Shown: one piece after another, positions 51,308 through 60,379 of the stretch
Numbering within the stretch: the first letter of the stretch is position 1
Layout: each line of letters starts with the position of its first letter
Assembly: GCF_013409065.1 (NCBI RefSeq)
Contig: NZ_JACBZP010000001.1
Location: 1,922,001 to 1,986,000 of the forward strand
Direction: 5' to 3'
Source of the DNA: Spelaeicoccus albus
GTDB taxonomy: Bacteria > Actinomycetota > Actinomycetes > Actinomycetales > Brevibacteriaceae
Length of the DNA: 64,000 nt
Made by a program: the position numbers and the translations under genes
Notes under the pieces: model-generated
Seen by the model: only the letters and a program-made list of their open reading frames with translations
The model's database searches: none
What the model was told of the DNA's origin: nothing

Positions 51308-52276
51308 ATGACCAGTTCAGCCACACAGGCGCCCGTCAGTGCCGCGGACCGGGATCGGCAGGATCGGTTCGACGAGACTGTCGCGGCCGAATCGAGGATC
51401 GAACCGCGCGATTGGATGCCGGATGCGTATCGGAAGACGCTGGTGCGGCAAATGGCCCAGCACGCGCACTCCGAGATCATCGGCATGCAGCCCGAGGGCA
51501 ACTGGATCACGCGAGCACCGAGCCTGAAGCGTAAGGCGATCCTCATGGCGAAGGTGCAAGACGAGGCCGGTCACGGCCTGTACCTGTACTCGGCGGCCGA
51601 AACCCTCGGCGTCGACCGCGAGGACCTGACCGAACAGCTCATCGACGGCAGCGCCAAGTACTCGTCGATCTTCAACTATCCCACGCCGACGTGGGCCGAT
51701 ATGGGCGCCATCGGCTGGCTCGTCGACGGCGCGGCCATCGTCAACCAGGTGCCGCTCACCCGCTGCTCGTACGGGCCGTACGCCAGGGCGATGGTGCGGA
51801 TCTGCAAAGAGGAGTCGTTCCACCAACGGCAGGGCTTCGAAATCCTGTACGAGCTTTCCCACGGCACGGACGCCCAGCATGAGATGGCCCAGCAAGCCAT
51901 CAATCGGTGGTGGTGGCCGAGCCTGATGATGTTCGGGCCGCCCGATGACCAGTCGCCCAATTCGGCCCGCTCGATGGCCTGGAAGATCAAGCGATTCTCC
52001 AACGACGAACTGCGTCAGCGGTTCATCGATATGTGCGTGCCGCAAGCGGAGATCCTCGGCCTCGACATTCCCGACCCGGAGCTCAACTGGAATGCCGAGC
52101 GCGGCCACTATGACTTCGGCCCGATCGACTGGGACGAATTCTTCCAGGTCCTGAAGGGACACGGGCCGTGCAACGCGTTGCGCGTGTCGCATCGCCGCCG
52201 GGCGCACGAGGACGGCGCGTGGGTGCGCGAAGCCGCGGCCGCCCACGCTGAGAAACAAGCCCGCACCGCCGCCTAG
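51308..52276 (+). CDS. paaA: 1,2-phenylacetyl-CoA epoxidase, catalytic subunit A
   Basis: 322 aa from ATG 51308 with GAGGGAG upstream. Di-iron carboxylate oxygenase: [40 protein letters not shown] with the ExxH iron ligands, [20 protein letters not shown] with the second ExxH set, then [20 protein letters not shown]. Forms the PaaABCE monooxygenase that epoxidises phenylacetyl-CoA. Leads the paaABCDEG operon. Confidence 0.96.
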   Translation: MTSSATQAPVSAADRDRQDRFDETVAAESRIEPRDWMPDAYRKTLVRQMAQHAHSEIIGMQPEGNWITRAPSLKRKAILMAKVQDEAGHGLYLYSAAETLGVDREDLTEQLIDGSAKYSSIFNYPTPTWADMGAIGWLVDGAAIVNQVPLTRCSYGPYARAMVRICKEESFHQRQGFEILYELSHGTDAQHEMAQQAINRWWWPSLMMFGPPDDQSPNSARSMAWKIKRFSNDELRQRFIDMCVPQAEILGLDIPDPELNWNAERGHYDFGPIDWDEFFQVLKGHGPCNALRVSHRRRAHEDGAWVREAAAAHAEKQARTAA

Positions 52277-52286
52277 GAGACCGACG

Positions 52287-52634
52287 ATGACCAACGAGAA
52301 GAACGGCGCCCCCGCGGCGTCCGGCGCAAAAACCGGCGGCAAGTCCGCTGCCCGGGCCGATTGGCCGTTGTGGGAGGTGTTCGTGCGCAGCTCGCGCGGC
52401 TTGTCGCACGTGCACGCCGGATCATTGCACGCCCCGGACGCCGAATTGGCGTTGCAGAACGCGCGCGATGTGTACACGCGCCGAAGTGAAGGCGTCTCGA
52501 TCTGGGTGGTGCCGGCGGCGGACATCGTTGCCTCGGACCCGTTCGACAAGGACGCGTTCTTCGAGCCGGCTTCCGACAAGGTGTACCGGCACCCGACCTT
52601 TTACACCCGCTCCGAGGGGGTGCCGCACCTGTGA
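52287..52634 (+). CDS. paaB: 1,2-phenylacetyl-CoA epoxidase, subunit B
   Basis: 115 aa. WPLWEVFVRSSRGLSHVHAG, SLHAPDAELALQNARDVYTR, RSEGVSIWVVPAADIVASDP is the PaaB signature. Small structural subunit bridging PaaAC. An N-terminal 25-residue Ala/Lys-rich extension precedes it. Starts 10 bp after paaA and overlaps paaC by 4 bp. Confidence 0.95.
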   Translation: MTNEKNGAPAASGAKTGGKSAARADWPLWEVFVRSSRGLSHVHAGSLHAPDAELALQNARDVYTRRSEGVSIWVVPAADIVASDPFDKDAFFEPASDKVYRHPTFYTRSEGVPHL

Positions 52635-53440
52635 CGAACTCACCGCACGACGCCGCCCCGGCCGTGGACGACGTCTTTCCCGACTTCGACGAGGTGCCGA
52701 GCGCAAGCGTCGCACGCTATGCGTTGGTGCTGGGCGACGACGCGTTGATCGCGGCCCAGCGCCTCGGCGAGCTGATCTCGTCGGCGCCGGAACTCGAAGA
52801 AGACGTCGCGCTTGCCAATATCGGCCTGGACGAACTCGGGCAGGCACGCGCGCTCTTGCAATACGCCGGACGCGCGGACGGACGCAGCGAAGACGATCTG
52901 GCGTATCTGCGCGATGAAGCCGAATTCCGCAGCGCGCACCTCGTTGAACAGCCGAACGGCGATTTCGCCGGCGTCATTGCCAAGCTGTTGCTCTTTTCCC
53001 TGTATCAGCGCGAACTGTACGCGGCGCTGACCGGGTCGACGGACAACTACCTGGCGGCCGTCGCAGCCAAGGCCGTCAAGGAAGTGCGCTACCACGTCGA
53101 ACACGCCGTCACCTGGACCATTCGCTTGGGCGACGGTACGGACGAGAGCCACCGCCGGATGCAGGGCGCCCTCGACGCTGTCTGGCCGTATCTCGACGAA
53201 CTGTTCGAGGTCGCCGACTTCGCAGACCTGGCCGCGGACGGCACAGCTGTCGATGCGTCAGCTCTCCGCACGGCTTTCGACACGGCGCTGGACGTCGTGC
53301 TGGACGAGGCCACGCTGACCCGGCCGGACGTGCCGGCGATCCGTGCTCGCGGACGGTACGGCGAACACTCTCAACATCTGGGCTACCTGCTTGCCGAAAT
53401 GCAAGTGCTCGCCCGCAAACATCCCGGAGCGGCCTGGTGA
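52631..53440 (+). CDS. paaC: 1,2-phenylacetyl-CoA epoxidase, subunit C
   Basis: 269 aa, GTG start in a GTGA overlap. ALVLGDDALIAAQRLGELIS, ANIGLDELGQARALLQYAGR, YRHV-type helix KAVKEVRYHVEHAVTWTIRL. Ferritin-like fold related to PaaA but lacking the full iron site; structural partner of PaaA. C-terminus HLGYLLAEMQVLARKHPGAA. Confidence 0.95.
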   Translation: MTNSPHDAAPAVDDVFPDFDEVPSASVARYALVLGDDALIAAQRLGELISSAPELEEDVALANIGLDELGQARALLQYAGRADGRSEDDLAYLRDEAEFRSAHLVEQPNGDFAGVIAKLLLFSLYQRELYAALTGSTDNYLAAVAAKAVKEVRYHVEHAVTWTIRLGDGTDESHRRMQGALDAVWPYLDELFEVADFADLAADGTAVDASALRTAFDTALDVVLDEATLTRPDVPAIRARGRYGEHSQHLGYLLAEMQVLARKHPGAAW

Positions 53441-53952
53441 CGACCATGACGACGACAATCGACAAGCAATCAATGACCGATTCGGCGCGGCGGGCCGCCG
53501 CACGCGTTCCGGATCCGGAGATCCCCGTCCTTTCCATCGAGGACTTGGGGATCTTGCGCGACGTGCAAGTCGAGGACGACGTCGTGCACGTGTTCATCAC
53601 GCCGACCTATTCGGGGTGCCCGGCCATGGACGCGATCCGAACCGATATCGACGCCGAGTTGCGCGAGGCCGGATTCCCCGCCGTCCGGGTCCATACCGTG
53701 CTGTCGCCGGCGTGGACGACCGATTGGATGTCCGACGAGGGTAAGCGGAAGCTCGCCGAATACGGGATCGCCCCGCCATCCGGGCATTCGGCAGTCCATT
53801 CGGGGCCGATCCCGGTAGCGCTCAGCGTGAAATGCCCGCACTGCGGATCGCTGAAGACCCGTGAGCTCTCCCGCTTCGGCTCCACCGCGTGCAAGGCCCT
53901 GTACCGGTGCACCGATTGCCGCGAACCGTTCGACTACTTCAAGGTGCATTGA
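53437..53952 (+). CDS. paaD: Phenylacetate pathway Fe-S/di-iron maturation protein PaaD
   Basis: 171 aa, GTG start overlapping paaC. DUF59 core VPDPEIPVLSIEDLGILRDV and HVFITPTYSGCPAMDAIRTD with the conserved Cys; C-terminal zinc ribbon CPHCGSLKTRELSRFGSTAC-KALYRCTDC. Needed for maturation of the epoxidase reductase/di-iron centre. Two residues before paaE, so tightly coupled. Compare the stand-alone DUF59 gene at 26922. Confidence 0.94.
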   Translation: MTTMTTTIDKQSMTDSARRAAARVPDPEIPVLSIEDLGILRDVQVEDDVVHVFITPTYSGCPAMDAIRTDIDAELREAGFPAVRVHTVLSPAWTTDWMSDEGKRKLAEYGIAPPSGHSAVHSGPIPVALSVKCPHCGSLKTRELSRFGSTACKALYRCTDCREPFDYFKVH

Positions 53953-53953
53953 T

Positions 53954-55066
53954 ATGGCCCCGGCCACCGACGCGCCGGCCCGCCGCCGGCTGAAATTCCA
54001 CCCGCTCACCGTCGCCGGCATCCGCCAGCTGACGGCCGACTCCGTCGAGATCGCGTTCGCCGTTCCGCCGGAGCTGCAGGACGAGTTCTCCTATGTGCCC
54101 GGGCAACACGTGGCGGTACGCACCACCATTGACGGCGTGGACGTGCGCCGTAGCTATTCGCTGTGCGCCGTGCCCGACGGCCGGACCGTCAAAATCGGGG
54201 TGAAGGAGACGCCGGGCGGCATTTTCTCGTCCTTCGTTCAAGACAAGCTCGAGCCCGGCGCCACGCTCGAGGTGATGAACCCGCAAGGCACCTTCACCTC
54301 GCATGTGCCGGGCGGCACGGCCGCCAGAATCGTGGCCATCGCGGCAGGCAGCGGCATCACCCCGGTGATGGCGCTGGCGTCATCACTGCTGGCCGGCAAC
54401 GAGAAAGCGTCGTTCACGCTCATCTACGCCAACCGGACAGTCGCCGACGTCATGTTCTTGGAAGAGATCGCCGACTTGAAGGATCTCTACCCGGGCCGGT
54501 TCGACGTGCACCACGTGCTCTCCCGAGAGGGGAGGTCGGCCGATCTCTACAGCGGCCGGATCGATGGGGAGAAACTCGAGCGGCTGTTCGAGTACATCGT
54601 GCCGCCCGAGATCATCGACGAATGGTTCCTGTGCGGCCCGCTCGAACTCGTCGACCTGTGCCGGGACGCGCTCGACGGCCGGGACGTCGACAGGTCGCGC
54701 GTGCATTTCGAACTCTTCACGACGGGAGACAGCCCGTCGCGGTCGGCGCCGAGGAAACTCACGAAGGAAGAGATCAAGGGGCCGCAACGGCAGATCACGT
54801 TCCGGTTGGACGGCCGCAGCGCGACCGTCGAGACACCGGCGGAGGCGCCCGAGACGGTGCTGGCCGCCGCGTTGCGCAGCCGTTCCGACGTGCCGTTCGC
54901 GTGCGCCGGTGGAGTTTGCGGCACGTGCAAGGCAGTGCTGACCAAGGGAAACGTGTCCATGGCGGACAATTTCGCGCTCGAACCGGACGAGATCGAGGCC
55001 GGGTACGTGCTGACGTGCCAATCGACGCCGACCACCGACGCGGTCGAAGTCGACTACGATCGATAA
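53954..55066 (+). CDS. paaE: 1,2-phenylacetyl-CoA epoxidase, reductase subunit E
   Basis: 370 aa from ATG 53954. FNR-like module: YVPGQHVAVRTTIDGVDVRR-SYSLCAVP (FAD), VAIAAGSGITPVMALASSLL (NADPH). C-terminal 2Fe-2S ferredoxin: PFACAGGVCGTCKAVLTKGN and YVLTCQSTP supply the four Cys. Passes electrons from NADPH to the PaaAC di-iron centre. Start is 1 bp after the paaD stop. Confidence 0.95.
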   Translation: MAPATDAPARRRLKFHPLTVAGIRQLTADSVEIAFAVPPELQDEFSYVPGQHVAVRTTIDGVDVRRSYSLCAVPDGRTVKIGVKETPGGIFSSFVQDKLEPGATLEVMNPQGTFTSHVPGGTAARIVAIAAGSGITPVMALASSLLAGNEKASFTLIYANRTVADVMFLEEIADLKDLYPGRFDVHHVLSREGRSADLYSGRIDGEKLERLFEYIVPPEIIDEWFLCGPLELVDLCRDALDGRDVDRSRVHFELFTTGDSPSRSAPRKLTKEEIKGPQRQITFRLDGRSATVETPAEAPETVLAAALRSRSDVPFACAGGVCGTCKAVLTKGNVSMADNFALEPDEIEAGYVLTCQSTPTTDAVEVDYDR

Positions 55067-55096
55067 CCTCGCCCCGACACGACGAAAGCGGACATC

Positions 55097-55888
55097 ATGA
55101 GCACCGATATCCACCTGGGCCGGGACGGCTCGGTCGCCGAACTCGTCCTCGACGGCCCGAAAACGCGCAATGCCGTCGGCGAGTCGGCGCTGGCGTTGCT
55201 GCGCACGCGGGTCGAGCAAGTGCACGCACTCGCCGATGCCGGGGACGTGCGCGCCGTGGTGTTCCGCGGCGAAGGCACCGTCTTCTGCTCGGGCCGCGAC
55301 ATTGCCGGCGTCGACCCGCAGGCCGATGACGCCATCCGGTACCTCGACGGGGAACTCACGCCAACGGTTCAGGCGCTGCGCGGCTTGAACGTTCCGACGA
55401 TCGCAGCTGTGCAAGGCGCGGCTCTCGGAGTCGGATTCGGCCTGGCCGCGGCCTGTGATGTGGTGTATGCCGGGCAAAACGCCAAGTTCGGTTCGCCGTT
55501 CCTGCATCTGGGCGCCGCGCCCGATTCGGGGGCGCACGCCTACTTCGTCGACCGGCTCGGGATACATCGCACGCTCGATCTCATTTACACGGGCGAATTC
55601 CTGACCGGCGCGGACGCCGCGGCCGCCGGCCTGGTGTCCCGGGCTCTTCCCGATGATGAGGTGCTGGACGTCGTCCGTGCGGCCGCGACAAAAATGGCGA
55701 ACGGGCCCACCCTTGCCTTTGCGGCGTCCAAACGTATTGCCCAGTCGTATTTCGACTCGCGGCAGTCACTGATTGAACTGATGAGCATTGAGGCAAGTGC
55801 GCAAGAAGGCCTGCGCACTACCGCCGACTACGCCGAGGGGTTCGGCGCGTTTGCGGACAAGCGTGCGCCGAAATTCACGGGGCACTGA
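55097..55888 (+). CDS. paaG: 1,2-epoxyphenylacetyl-CoA isomerase (crotonase family)
   Basis: 263 aa. Crotonase fold: VAELVLDGPKTRNAVGESAL, GTVFCSGRDIAGVDP, QGAALGVGFGLAAACDVVYA. Where hydratases have Glu (FGxPE) it has FGSPFLHLGAAPDSGAHAYF, with the single Asp used by PaaG-type isomerases. It therefore fits ring-epoxide to oxepin-CoA isomerisation. Thirty bp after paaE, completing the upper pathway. Confidence 0.9.
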   Translation: MSTDIHLGRDGSVAELVLDGPKTRNAVGESALALLRTRVEQVHALADAGDVRAVVFRGEGTVFCSGRDIAGVDPQADDAIRYLDGELTPTVQALRGLNVPTIAAVQGAALGVGFGLAAACDVVYAGQNAKFGSPFLHLGAAPDSGAHAYFVDRLGIHRTLDLIYTGEFLTGADAAAAGLVSRALPDDEVLDVVRAAATKMANGPTLAFAASKRIAQSYFDSRQSLIELMSIEASAQEGLRTTADYAEGFGAFADKRAPKFTGH

Positions 55889-55908
55889 GACGGCGACCGT
55901 CTTTCACC

Positions 55909-57162
55909 ATGACCTCGTCGATACCGCCGCGCCCGCCGCAACAGCCCGGCCGGCCGCCGGCGTCCCCGCGTGTCTATCAGCCGGCGCCGATCCCGCGGCC
56001 GTCCGTCCCGCAACATCCGGCCTGGAACGCCCCCGTCATGCCCGGCATCGCCGGTACCGTCATCACCATCGTCGGCGTCGTGCTGCTGTCCATCCTTGCC
56101 GCAATCGTCGCCGTGCTGCTTGCGGCGGCAATCGGCCCGGGGAGCTTTCTGGGAATGGGATTGCTGGCGTTGATACCGCTGGGCATCGTGCTGTTGACGG
56201 TGCGGTGGATCGACAGGTGGCTGCCGCAGCCGAAAACCGGCATGTGGCTGGGGTTCCTCTGGGGGTCCGCCGCCGCCGTCGTCGTGACGCTGGTGCTCAC
56301 ATTCGCCGAGAACTTCACGATGTCCGTGGCCAGCGGCGGGGCAGTGAAGATGTCGAGCGCTTTCGCCACCACGATTCAAGCACCGTCCATTGAAGAATTC
56401 GCCAAGGGACTCGGCCTGCTGGTCCTGCTGTGGGTACAGCGCCGCCACTTCAACGGGCCGCTGGACGGGCTCGTTTACGCGGCAATCATTGCGGGAGGCT
56501 TCGCCTTCACCGAGAACATCTTGTACTTCGCGCGGGCCTTGGATTCGGCCTCGCCCGGTCAATCGCTGATCCTCACGTTCGTCTTGCGCGGGATCATGGG
56601 CCCGTTCGCGCACATCACGTTCACGTCCGTGACCGGCTTGTTCCTCGGAATCGCCGCCCGTAAGACCGGGCCGTTCGGTGCGATAGGGTTCTTCGTCATC
56701 GGCCTCATCCCGGCAATGATCCTGCACGGCGTCTGGAATAGCGCGTCGCTGTTCAGCAACGGTCTCGTCGGCTATCTGAGCTTTTATCTGGTCGTCGAAG
56801 TGCCGTTGTTCGCTTTGTGGATCGTTGCCGTGTCGCTGTTCCGGCGCGCAGAGATCACCATGACCCGGCGCCGGCTCGGCGAATACGTGCCGTATGGATG
56901 GCTCAGCCCGGCCGAAGTCGGCATGTTCTCCAGCTGGAACGGGCGCCGACAAGCACTGGCATGGGCGAAGTCGTTCCCCGGGGCCAAGCGGAAGATGCGC
57001 CGGCTGATCTACGATGCCGGGACGCTGGCGGCGCTGCGTCACCAGATGATGATCGGCCGCGGCAATGCCAAAGTCGCGGCGGCCGAACGTGCCCAGCTGG
57101 CGGCGCTGAGCCGTCATCGGATCGAGTTGTTGCAGACGGCGAGCCCGCCGCACGCCCTTTGA
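55909..57162 (+). CDS. PrsW-family intramembrane metalloprotease-like protein
   Basis: 417 aa. A Pro-rich cytoplasmic head (about 40 residues) is followed by about eight membrane segments. PrsW motifs are in order: APSIEEFAKGLGLLVLLWVQ (EExxK), AGGFAFTENILYFARALDSA (FxxxEN), GPFAHITFTSVTGLFLGIAA and MILHGVWNSASLFSNGL (HxxWN). In Bacillus PrsW starts release of an ECF sigma factor by cutting its anti-sigma; the client here is unknown. A long C-terminal cytoplasmic helical tail follows. Lies after paaG with a 20-bp gap, possibly by chance. Confidence 0.88.
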   Translation: MTSSIPPRPPQQPGRPPASPRVYQPAPIPRPSVPQHPAWNAPVMPGIAGTVITIVGVVLLSILAAIVAVLLAAAIGPGSFLGMGLLALIPLGIVLLTVRWIDRWLPQPKTGMWLGFLWGSAAAVVVTLVLTFAENFTMSVASGGAVKMSSAFATTIQAPSIEEFAKGLGLLVLLWVQRRHFNGPLDGLVYAAIIAGGFAFTENILYFARALDSASPGQSLILTFVLRGIMGPFAHITFTSVTGLFLGIAARKTGPFGAIGFFVIGLIPAMILHGVWNSASLFSNGLVGYLSFYLVVEVPLFALWIVAVSLFRRAEITMTRRRLGEYVPYGWLSPAEVGMFSSWNGRRQALAWAKSFPGAKRKMRRLIYDAGTLAALRHQMMIGRGNAKVAAAERAQLAALSRHRIELLQTASPPHAL

Positions 57163-57199
57163 CCCTTTCGCCGGCGAGGGGGAAAGCGGGCGGCGCCGG

Positions 57200-57955
57200 T
57201 CAGGTCATTGCGGCAAAGGCGTCGTGGCCGGCCGCGGTGACGCGGACCTCGCGCGGCCGGCCCGATGCTTCAACCCACCCGGCATTACGAAACGACGCGA
57301 GGACTTCCGCGCCAAGACCGCCGGCAAGGTGATGCGACTGCTCGGTCCAATCGACGCACACCTTGATGAGCGGCCGGTGCCGGCGGCTGATCACGTCGAG
57401 ATCGATATGCCACTGCGCAAAGATCTCGTCGGCACGCGGCCCGGGACGGTAGGGCGCGTTCCTGACCGGCTTACTGAGCTCGTCGCCGGGCGCCCGCTCG
57501 GTGGAGGACATGCCGTCGGTACGGATGAGCGCTCCCGATCGATGAAGCCACGCAAGGACCTGCACGCCGAGCTTTCCGGCCAAATGGTCATAACAGGTCC
57601 GCGCCGTGCGCAGCCGGTTCAACCGGTTGTACGCGGCCAGCCCCGTCACGTTGCGGGTCGGCGCCAGGGCCGTGAGTGATTCGAGAGCTTCCGCCGCCGA
57701 CGGATCGGCCAGGCGAAAATACCGGAATCGGCCGTGACGTTCGACGGCTATCAGCCGGCCGTCGACGAGTTTCTTCAAATGCTCGCTAACCGTCGACGCG
57801 GACACTCCGGCCTCGACCGCCAGCACACTTGCGGGCAGGGCTCGTCCGTCGAACAACGCGAACATGATGCGGGCGCGCGACGAATCAGCGAACAAGCCGG
57901 CAATCGACGCGACGTCCGGGTGATCCGACGCGGAGGTTTGCGGTGACACGCTCAT
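57200..57955 (-). CDS. ArsR-type winged-helix regulator
   Basis: 251 aa from ATG 57955. N-terminal wHTH: DVASIAGLFADSSRARIMFA, LPASVLAVEAGVSASTVSEH, LKKLVDGRLIAVERHGRFRY-FRLAD. A roughly 150-residue C-terminal half (CVDWTEQSHHLAGGLGAEVL, WVEASGRPREVRVTAAG) is longer than minimal ArsR proteins and common in actinobacterial members. No obvious metal-binding Cys pair. Divergent from the MFS gene by 65 bp, so it likely controls that exporter. Confidence 0.87.
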   Translation of the reverse strand: MSVSPQTSASDHPDVASIAGLFADSSRARIMFALFDGRALPASVLAVEAGVSASTVSEHLKKLVDGRLIAVERHGRFRYFRLADPSAAEALESLTALAPTRNVTGLAAYNRLNRLRTARTCYDHLAGKLGVQVLAWLHRSGALIRTDGMSSTERAPGDELSKPVRNAPYRPGPRADEIFAQWHIDLDVISRRHRPLIKVCVDWTEQSHHLAGGLGAEVLASFRNAGWVEASGRPREVRVTAAGHDAFAAMT

Positions 57956-58020
57956 GACTCCATTGTGCGCCGACGACGATTCGGCGCCGGCCGAACCTTT
58001 CGGCAAATAACTTGTCGGGT

Positions 58021-59229
58021 ATGCCCGATTTTCGCCAGGAGACTGCCGGGGCGCCCGCTGAAGCGGACGGCCCCAACCATGCGGCAATGACTTTGGCAAT
58101 CATTTGCGCGCCGATGTTTCTGGTACTTCTGGACGTGACGGTCGTCAACGTGGCCCTGCCGAGCATCGGATCGGGGGTGCGCCTGCCGCCCGGCCGATGG
58201 GCATGGATAGTCGATGCCTATACCGTGCCCCTGGCGGTCACCTTGTTGCTTGGCGGCGTGTTGACGGACAAGTGCGGATTTCGCACCGTGCTGCTGGGTG
58301 GGATCGGCGCATTCACTGTCGGATCGATCGGCTGTGCCGACGCGGGGACCTGGCAAGCGATCGTGACCTTCCGGGCGCTGCAAGGACTCGGCGCTGCCGC
58401 AATGCTTCCGGCCGGTCTGTCGGCGTTGACGACCGTGTGGACGGACCGCGTCCGGCGTGCCCGGGCGCTGGGGATCTGGTCCGCAGTATCGGCGGCGGCA
58501 ACTGCACTGGGCCCGGTCATCGGCGGCCTACTGCTTGCCTGGGGGAGTTGGCGGCTCGTGTTTGCTCTGAACGTGCCGGTGTGCGCTCTAGCCGCAGCAG
58601 GAGCCGCCGTCGTACTGCCGCGATGCCGGGGGGCGTCCCGCCCGGCATCGCCGATGCCGGCGCGGCGTCGACCGCTCGCCGGGGCGACGCTGACGGCTTT
58701 TCTCATGACGACGGTCGGGAACGGCACCTTGATCGCCGTGACGGTGTATCTGCAGCACGGATTGAAGTTCTCGCCGCTGGACACCGGGCTGATGATGCTG
58801 GTGGCAACGGTTCCGTTCGCCGGCCTCGGGCCGATCACCGGGCGGCTGATGGCCCGGTTCGGGCGGCGTGTCGTCGCGTGTTCCGGCTTCACTGCCGGTG
58901 CCGTTTTGATAGCCGCTCTTGCACGGGTCGACGGCGCCGGCCCATGGCTTGTCGCGGGACTGCTGGGGATCGGCATCGGTCTCGGGCTCATGACGGCGCC
59001 GATCGTCGGGGAGGGAATGGCTGGTCTTCCGGGGGCGCCCGGCCTCGCCGGCGGGATCAACAACACGGCGCGGCAGCTGGGTACGAGTACCGGCGTTGCC
59101 GCTGCCGGAACCGTGATGGTTGCCGGCACGCTCGGCGAAGGCTTGCGCGTCGTCGGCCTTGCCGAGTGCGTGCTGTGGCTTGCCGGCGGTGCAATCGCGT
59201 GGACGATGTTTGCTCGCCGGAGCGACTAA
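58021..59229 (+). CDS. MFS transporter, drug-efflux type
   Basis: 402 aa from ATG 58021 (TTG 58012 possible). IICAPMFLVLLDVTVVNVAL-PSIG is the typical first helix of DHA2-type exporters; WIVDAYTVPLAVTLLLGGVL, FRALQGLGAAAMLPAGLSAL and WSAVSAAATALGPVIGGLLL (antiporter motif C) follow. About 12 segments. Proton-coupled export of an unknown compound; regulated probably by the adjacent ArsR-type protein. Convergent with the aminotransferase gene. Confidence 0.88.
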   Translation: MPDFRQETAGAPAEADGPNHAAMTLAIICAPMFLVLLDVTVVNVALPSIGSGVRLPPGRWAWIVDAYTVPLAVTLLLGGVLTDKCGFRTVLLGGIGAFTVGSIGCADAGTWQAIVTFRALQGLGAAAMLPAGLSALTTVWTDRVRRARALGIWSAVSAAATALGPVIGGLLLAWGSWRLVFALNVPVCALAAAGAAVVLPRCRGASRPASPMPARRRPLAGATLTAFLMTTVGNGTLIAVTVYLQHGLKFSPLDTGLMMLVATVPFAGLGPITGRLMARFGRRVVACSGFTAGAVLIAALARVDGAGPWLVAGLLGIGIGLGLMTAPIVGEGMAGLPGAPGLAGGINNTARQLGTSTGVAAAGTVMVAGTLGEGLRVVGLAECVLWLAGGAIAWTMFARRSD

Positions 59230-59261
59230 TGCGGGCTCGTGCCGCGCGGAACGACTACACC

Positions 59262-60347
59262 CTAGGCCCGCTCCGCCGCCGCCCATTCCCGGGCAGCCGA
59301 CAAGAACGCGTCATTGTCGGCAGGGGTCGAGATCGTCACGCGCGCGCCGTCTGCGGCGAATGCCCGCACGATCACCTTGCGCTCGGTCATGAACTCGTCG
59401 AACCGGGGAGTGTCGTCGCCCAGCGGCAGCCAGACGAAATTGGCCTGTGAATCGACGACCTCGATACCTGCCGCGCGCAATTCGTCGATGACGCGGCCGC
59501 GCTCGGCCACGACGTCCGCCACCCGCTCGGCAAGCTCCGCCTCGGCATCGAGCGACGCTTCGGCAGCGGCCAGGGCCAGCGAGTTGACAGTGAACGGCAC
59601 GTGGACGGCGCGGACGGCATCCAAAAGTCGCGGATGCCCGATCGCGTAGCCGACGCGCAGCCCGGCCAGGCCGTACGCCTTGGAGAACGTGCGCAGAACC
59701 ACGACGTTGTCGCGCGGATTGCCGTGCGCATCGGTGAGGAACCGGGTGCCGTCCGGGCTGCCGTCGACGGCGAATTCACGGTACGCCTCGTCGAGTACCA
59801 CTGTCACGTGCGAGGGCACTGCGGCCACGAACTCCTCGATCTCGTCGGCGCCCAGGGTGGTTCCGGTCGGATTGTTGGGCGTGCAGACGAACACCAGGCC
59901 CACCGACTCGGCGTCGGCGTTGATGGCTTCGGCCAGTGACCGGAGGTCGAGCGCGTGGGATGCCGTATTCGGCACCATGACCGGCTCGGCGCCAATGGTG
60001 CGGGCAAGCAGCGGATAGGCCTCGAACGACCGCCAGCCGAATGCGACGCGCTGCTCGGCAGTGCACACGGCTTGAATGAGCTCTTGGCACAGCATGACCG
60101 AGCCGCAGCCGACGACTACGTTCCGGGGGTCGACGCCGAATTTGGCGGCGAGCTTGCCGGTCAGGCTCGTCGCATTGTTGTCGGGGTACCTGTTGATCAG
60201 TTCACCGGCCGATTCGAGCGCCTTTGCGACGCTGGGCAGCGGCCCGACACCCGACTCGTTGCTGGCCAGCTTGATTGCCCCCGGAATGGTCCGGCCCGGC
60301 ACATATCCCGGGATGCCTTCGAGATCTGCGCGAATTCGCACGGACAT
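59262..60347 (-). CDS. Histidinol-phosphate/aromatic aminotransferase (HisC/Pat-like)
   Basis: 361 aa from ATG 60347 with CAGGAG upstream. PLP fold type I: IKLASNESGVGPLPSVAKAL, VVVGCGSVMLCQELIQAVCT, VFVCTPNNPTGTTLGADEIE, VVLDEAYREFAVDGSPDGTR and the Schiff-base Lys in LRTFSKAYGLAGLRVGYAIG. Not in a his operon; its place 32 bp behind the E2 gene of a 2-oxoacid dehydrogenase suggests it makes 2-oxo acids from aromatic or branched amino acids for that complex. Actinobacterial Pat is the closest description; HisC activity cannot be excluded. Confidence 0.83.
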   Translation of the reverse strand: MSVRIRADLEGIPGYVPGRTIPGAIKLASNESGVGPLPSVAKALESAGELINRYPDNNATSLTGKLAAKFGVDPRNVVVGCGSVMLCQELIQAVCTAEQRVAFGWRSFEAYPLLARTIGAEPVMVPNTASHALDLRSLAEAINADAESVGLVFVCTPNNPTGTTLGADEIEEFVAAVPSHVTVVLDEAYREFAVDGSPDGTRFLTDAHGNPRDNVVVLRTFSKAYGLAGLRVGYAIGHPRLLDAVRAVHVPFTVNSLALAAAEASLDAEAELAERVADVVAERGRVIDELRAAGIEVVDSQANFVWLPLGDDTPRFDEFMTERKVIVRAFAADGARVTISTPADNDAFLSAAREWAAAERA

Positions 60348-60379
60348 GTCTACTCCTGACGTTGAAAAGGATTGCGGCG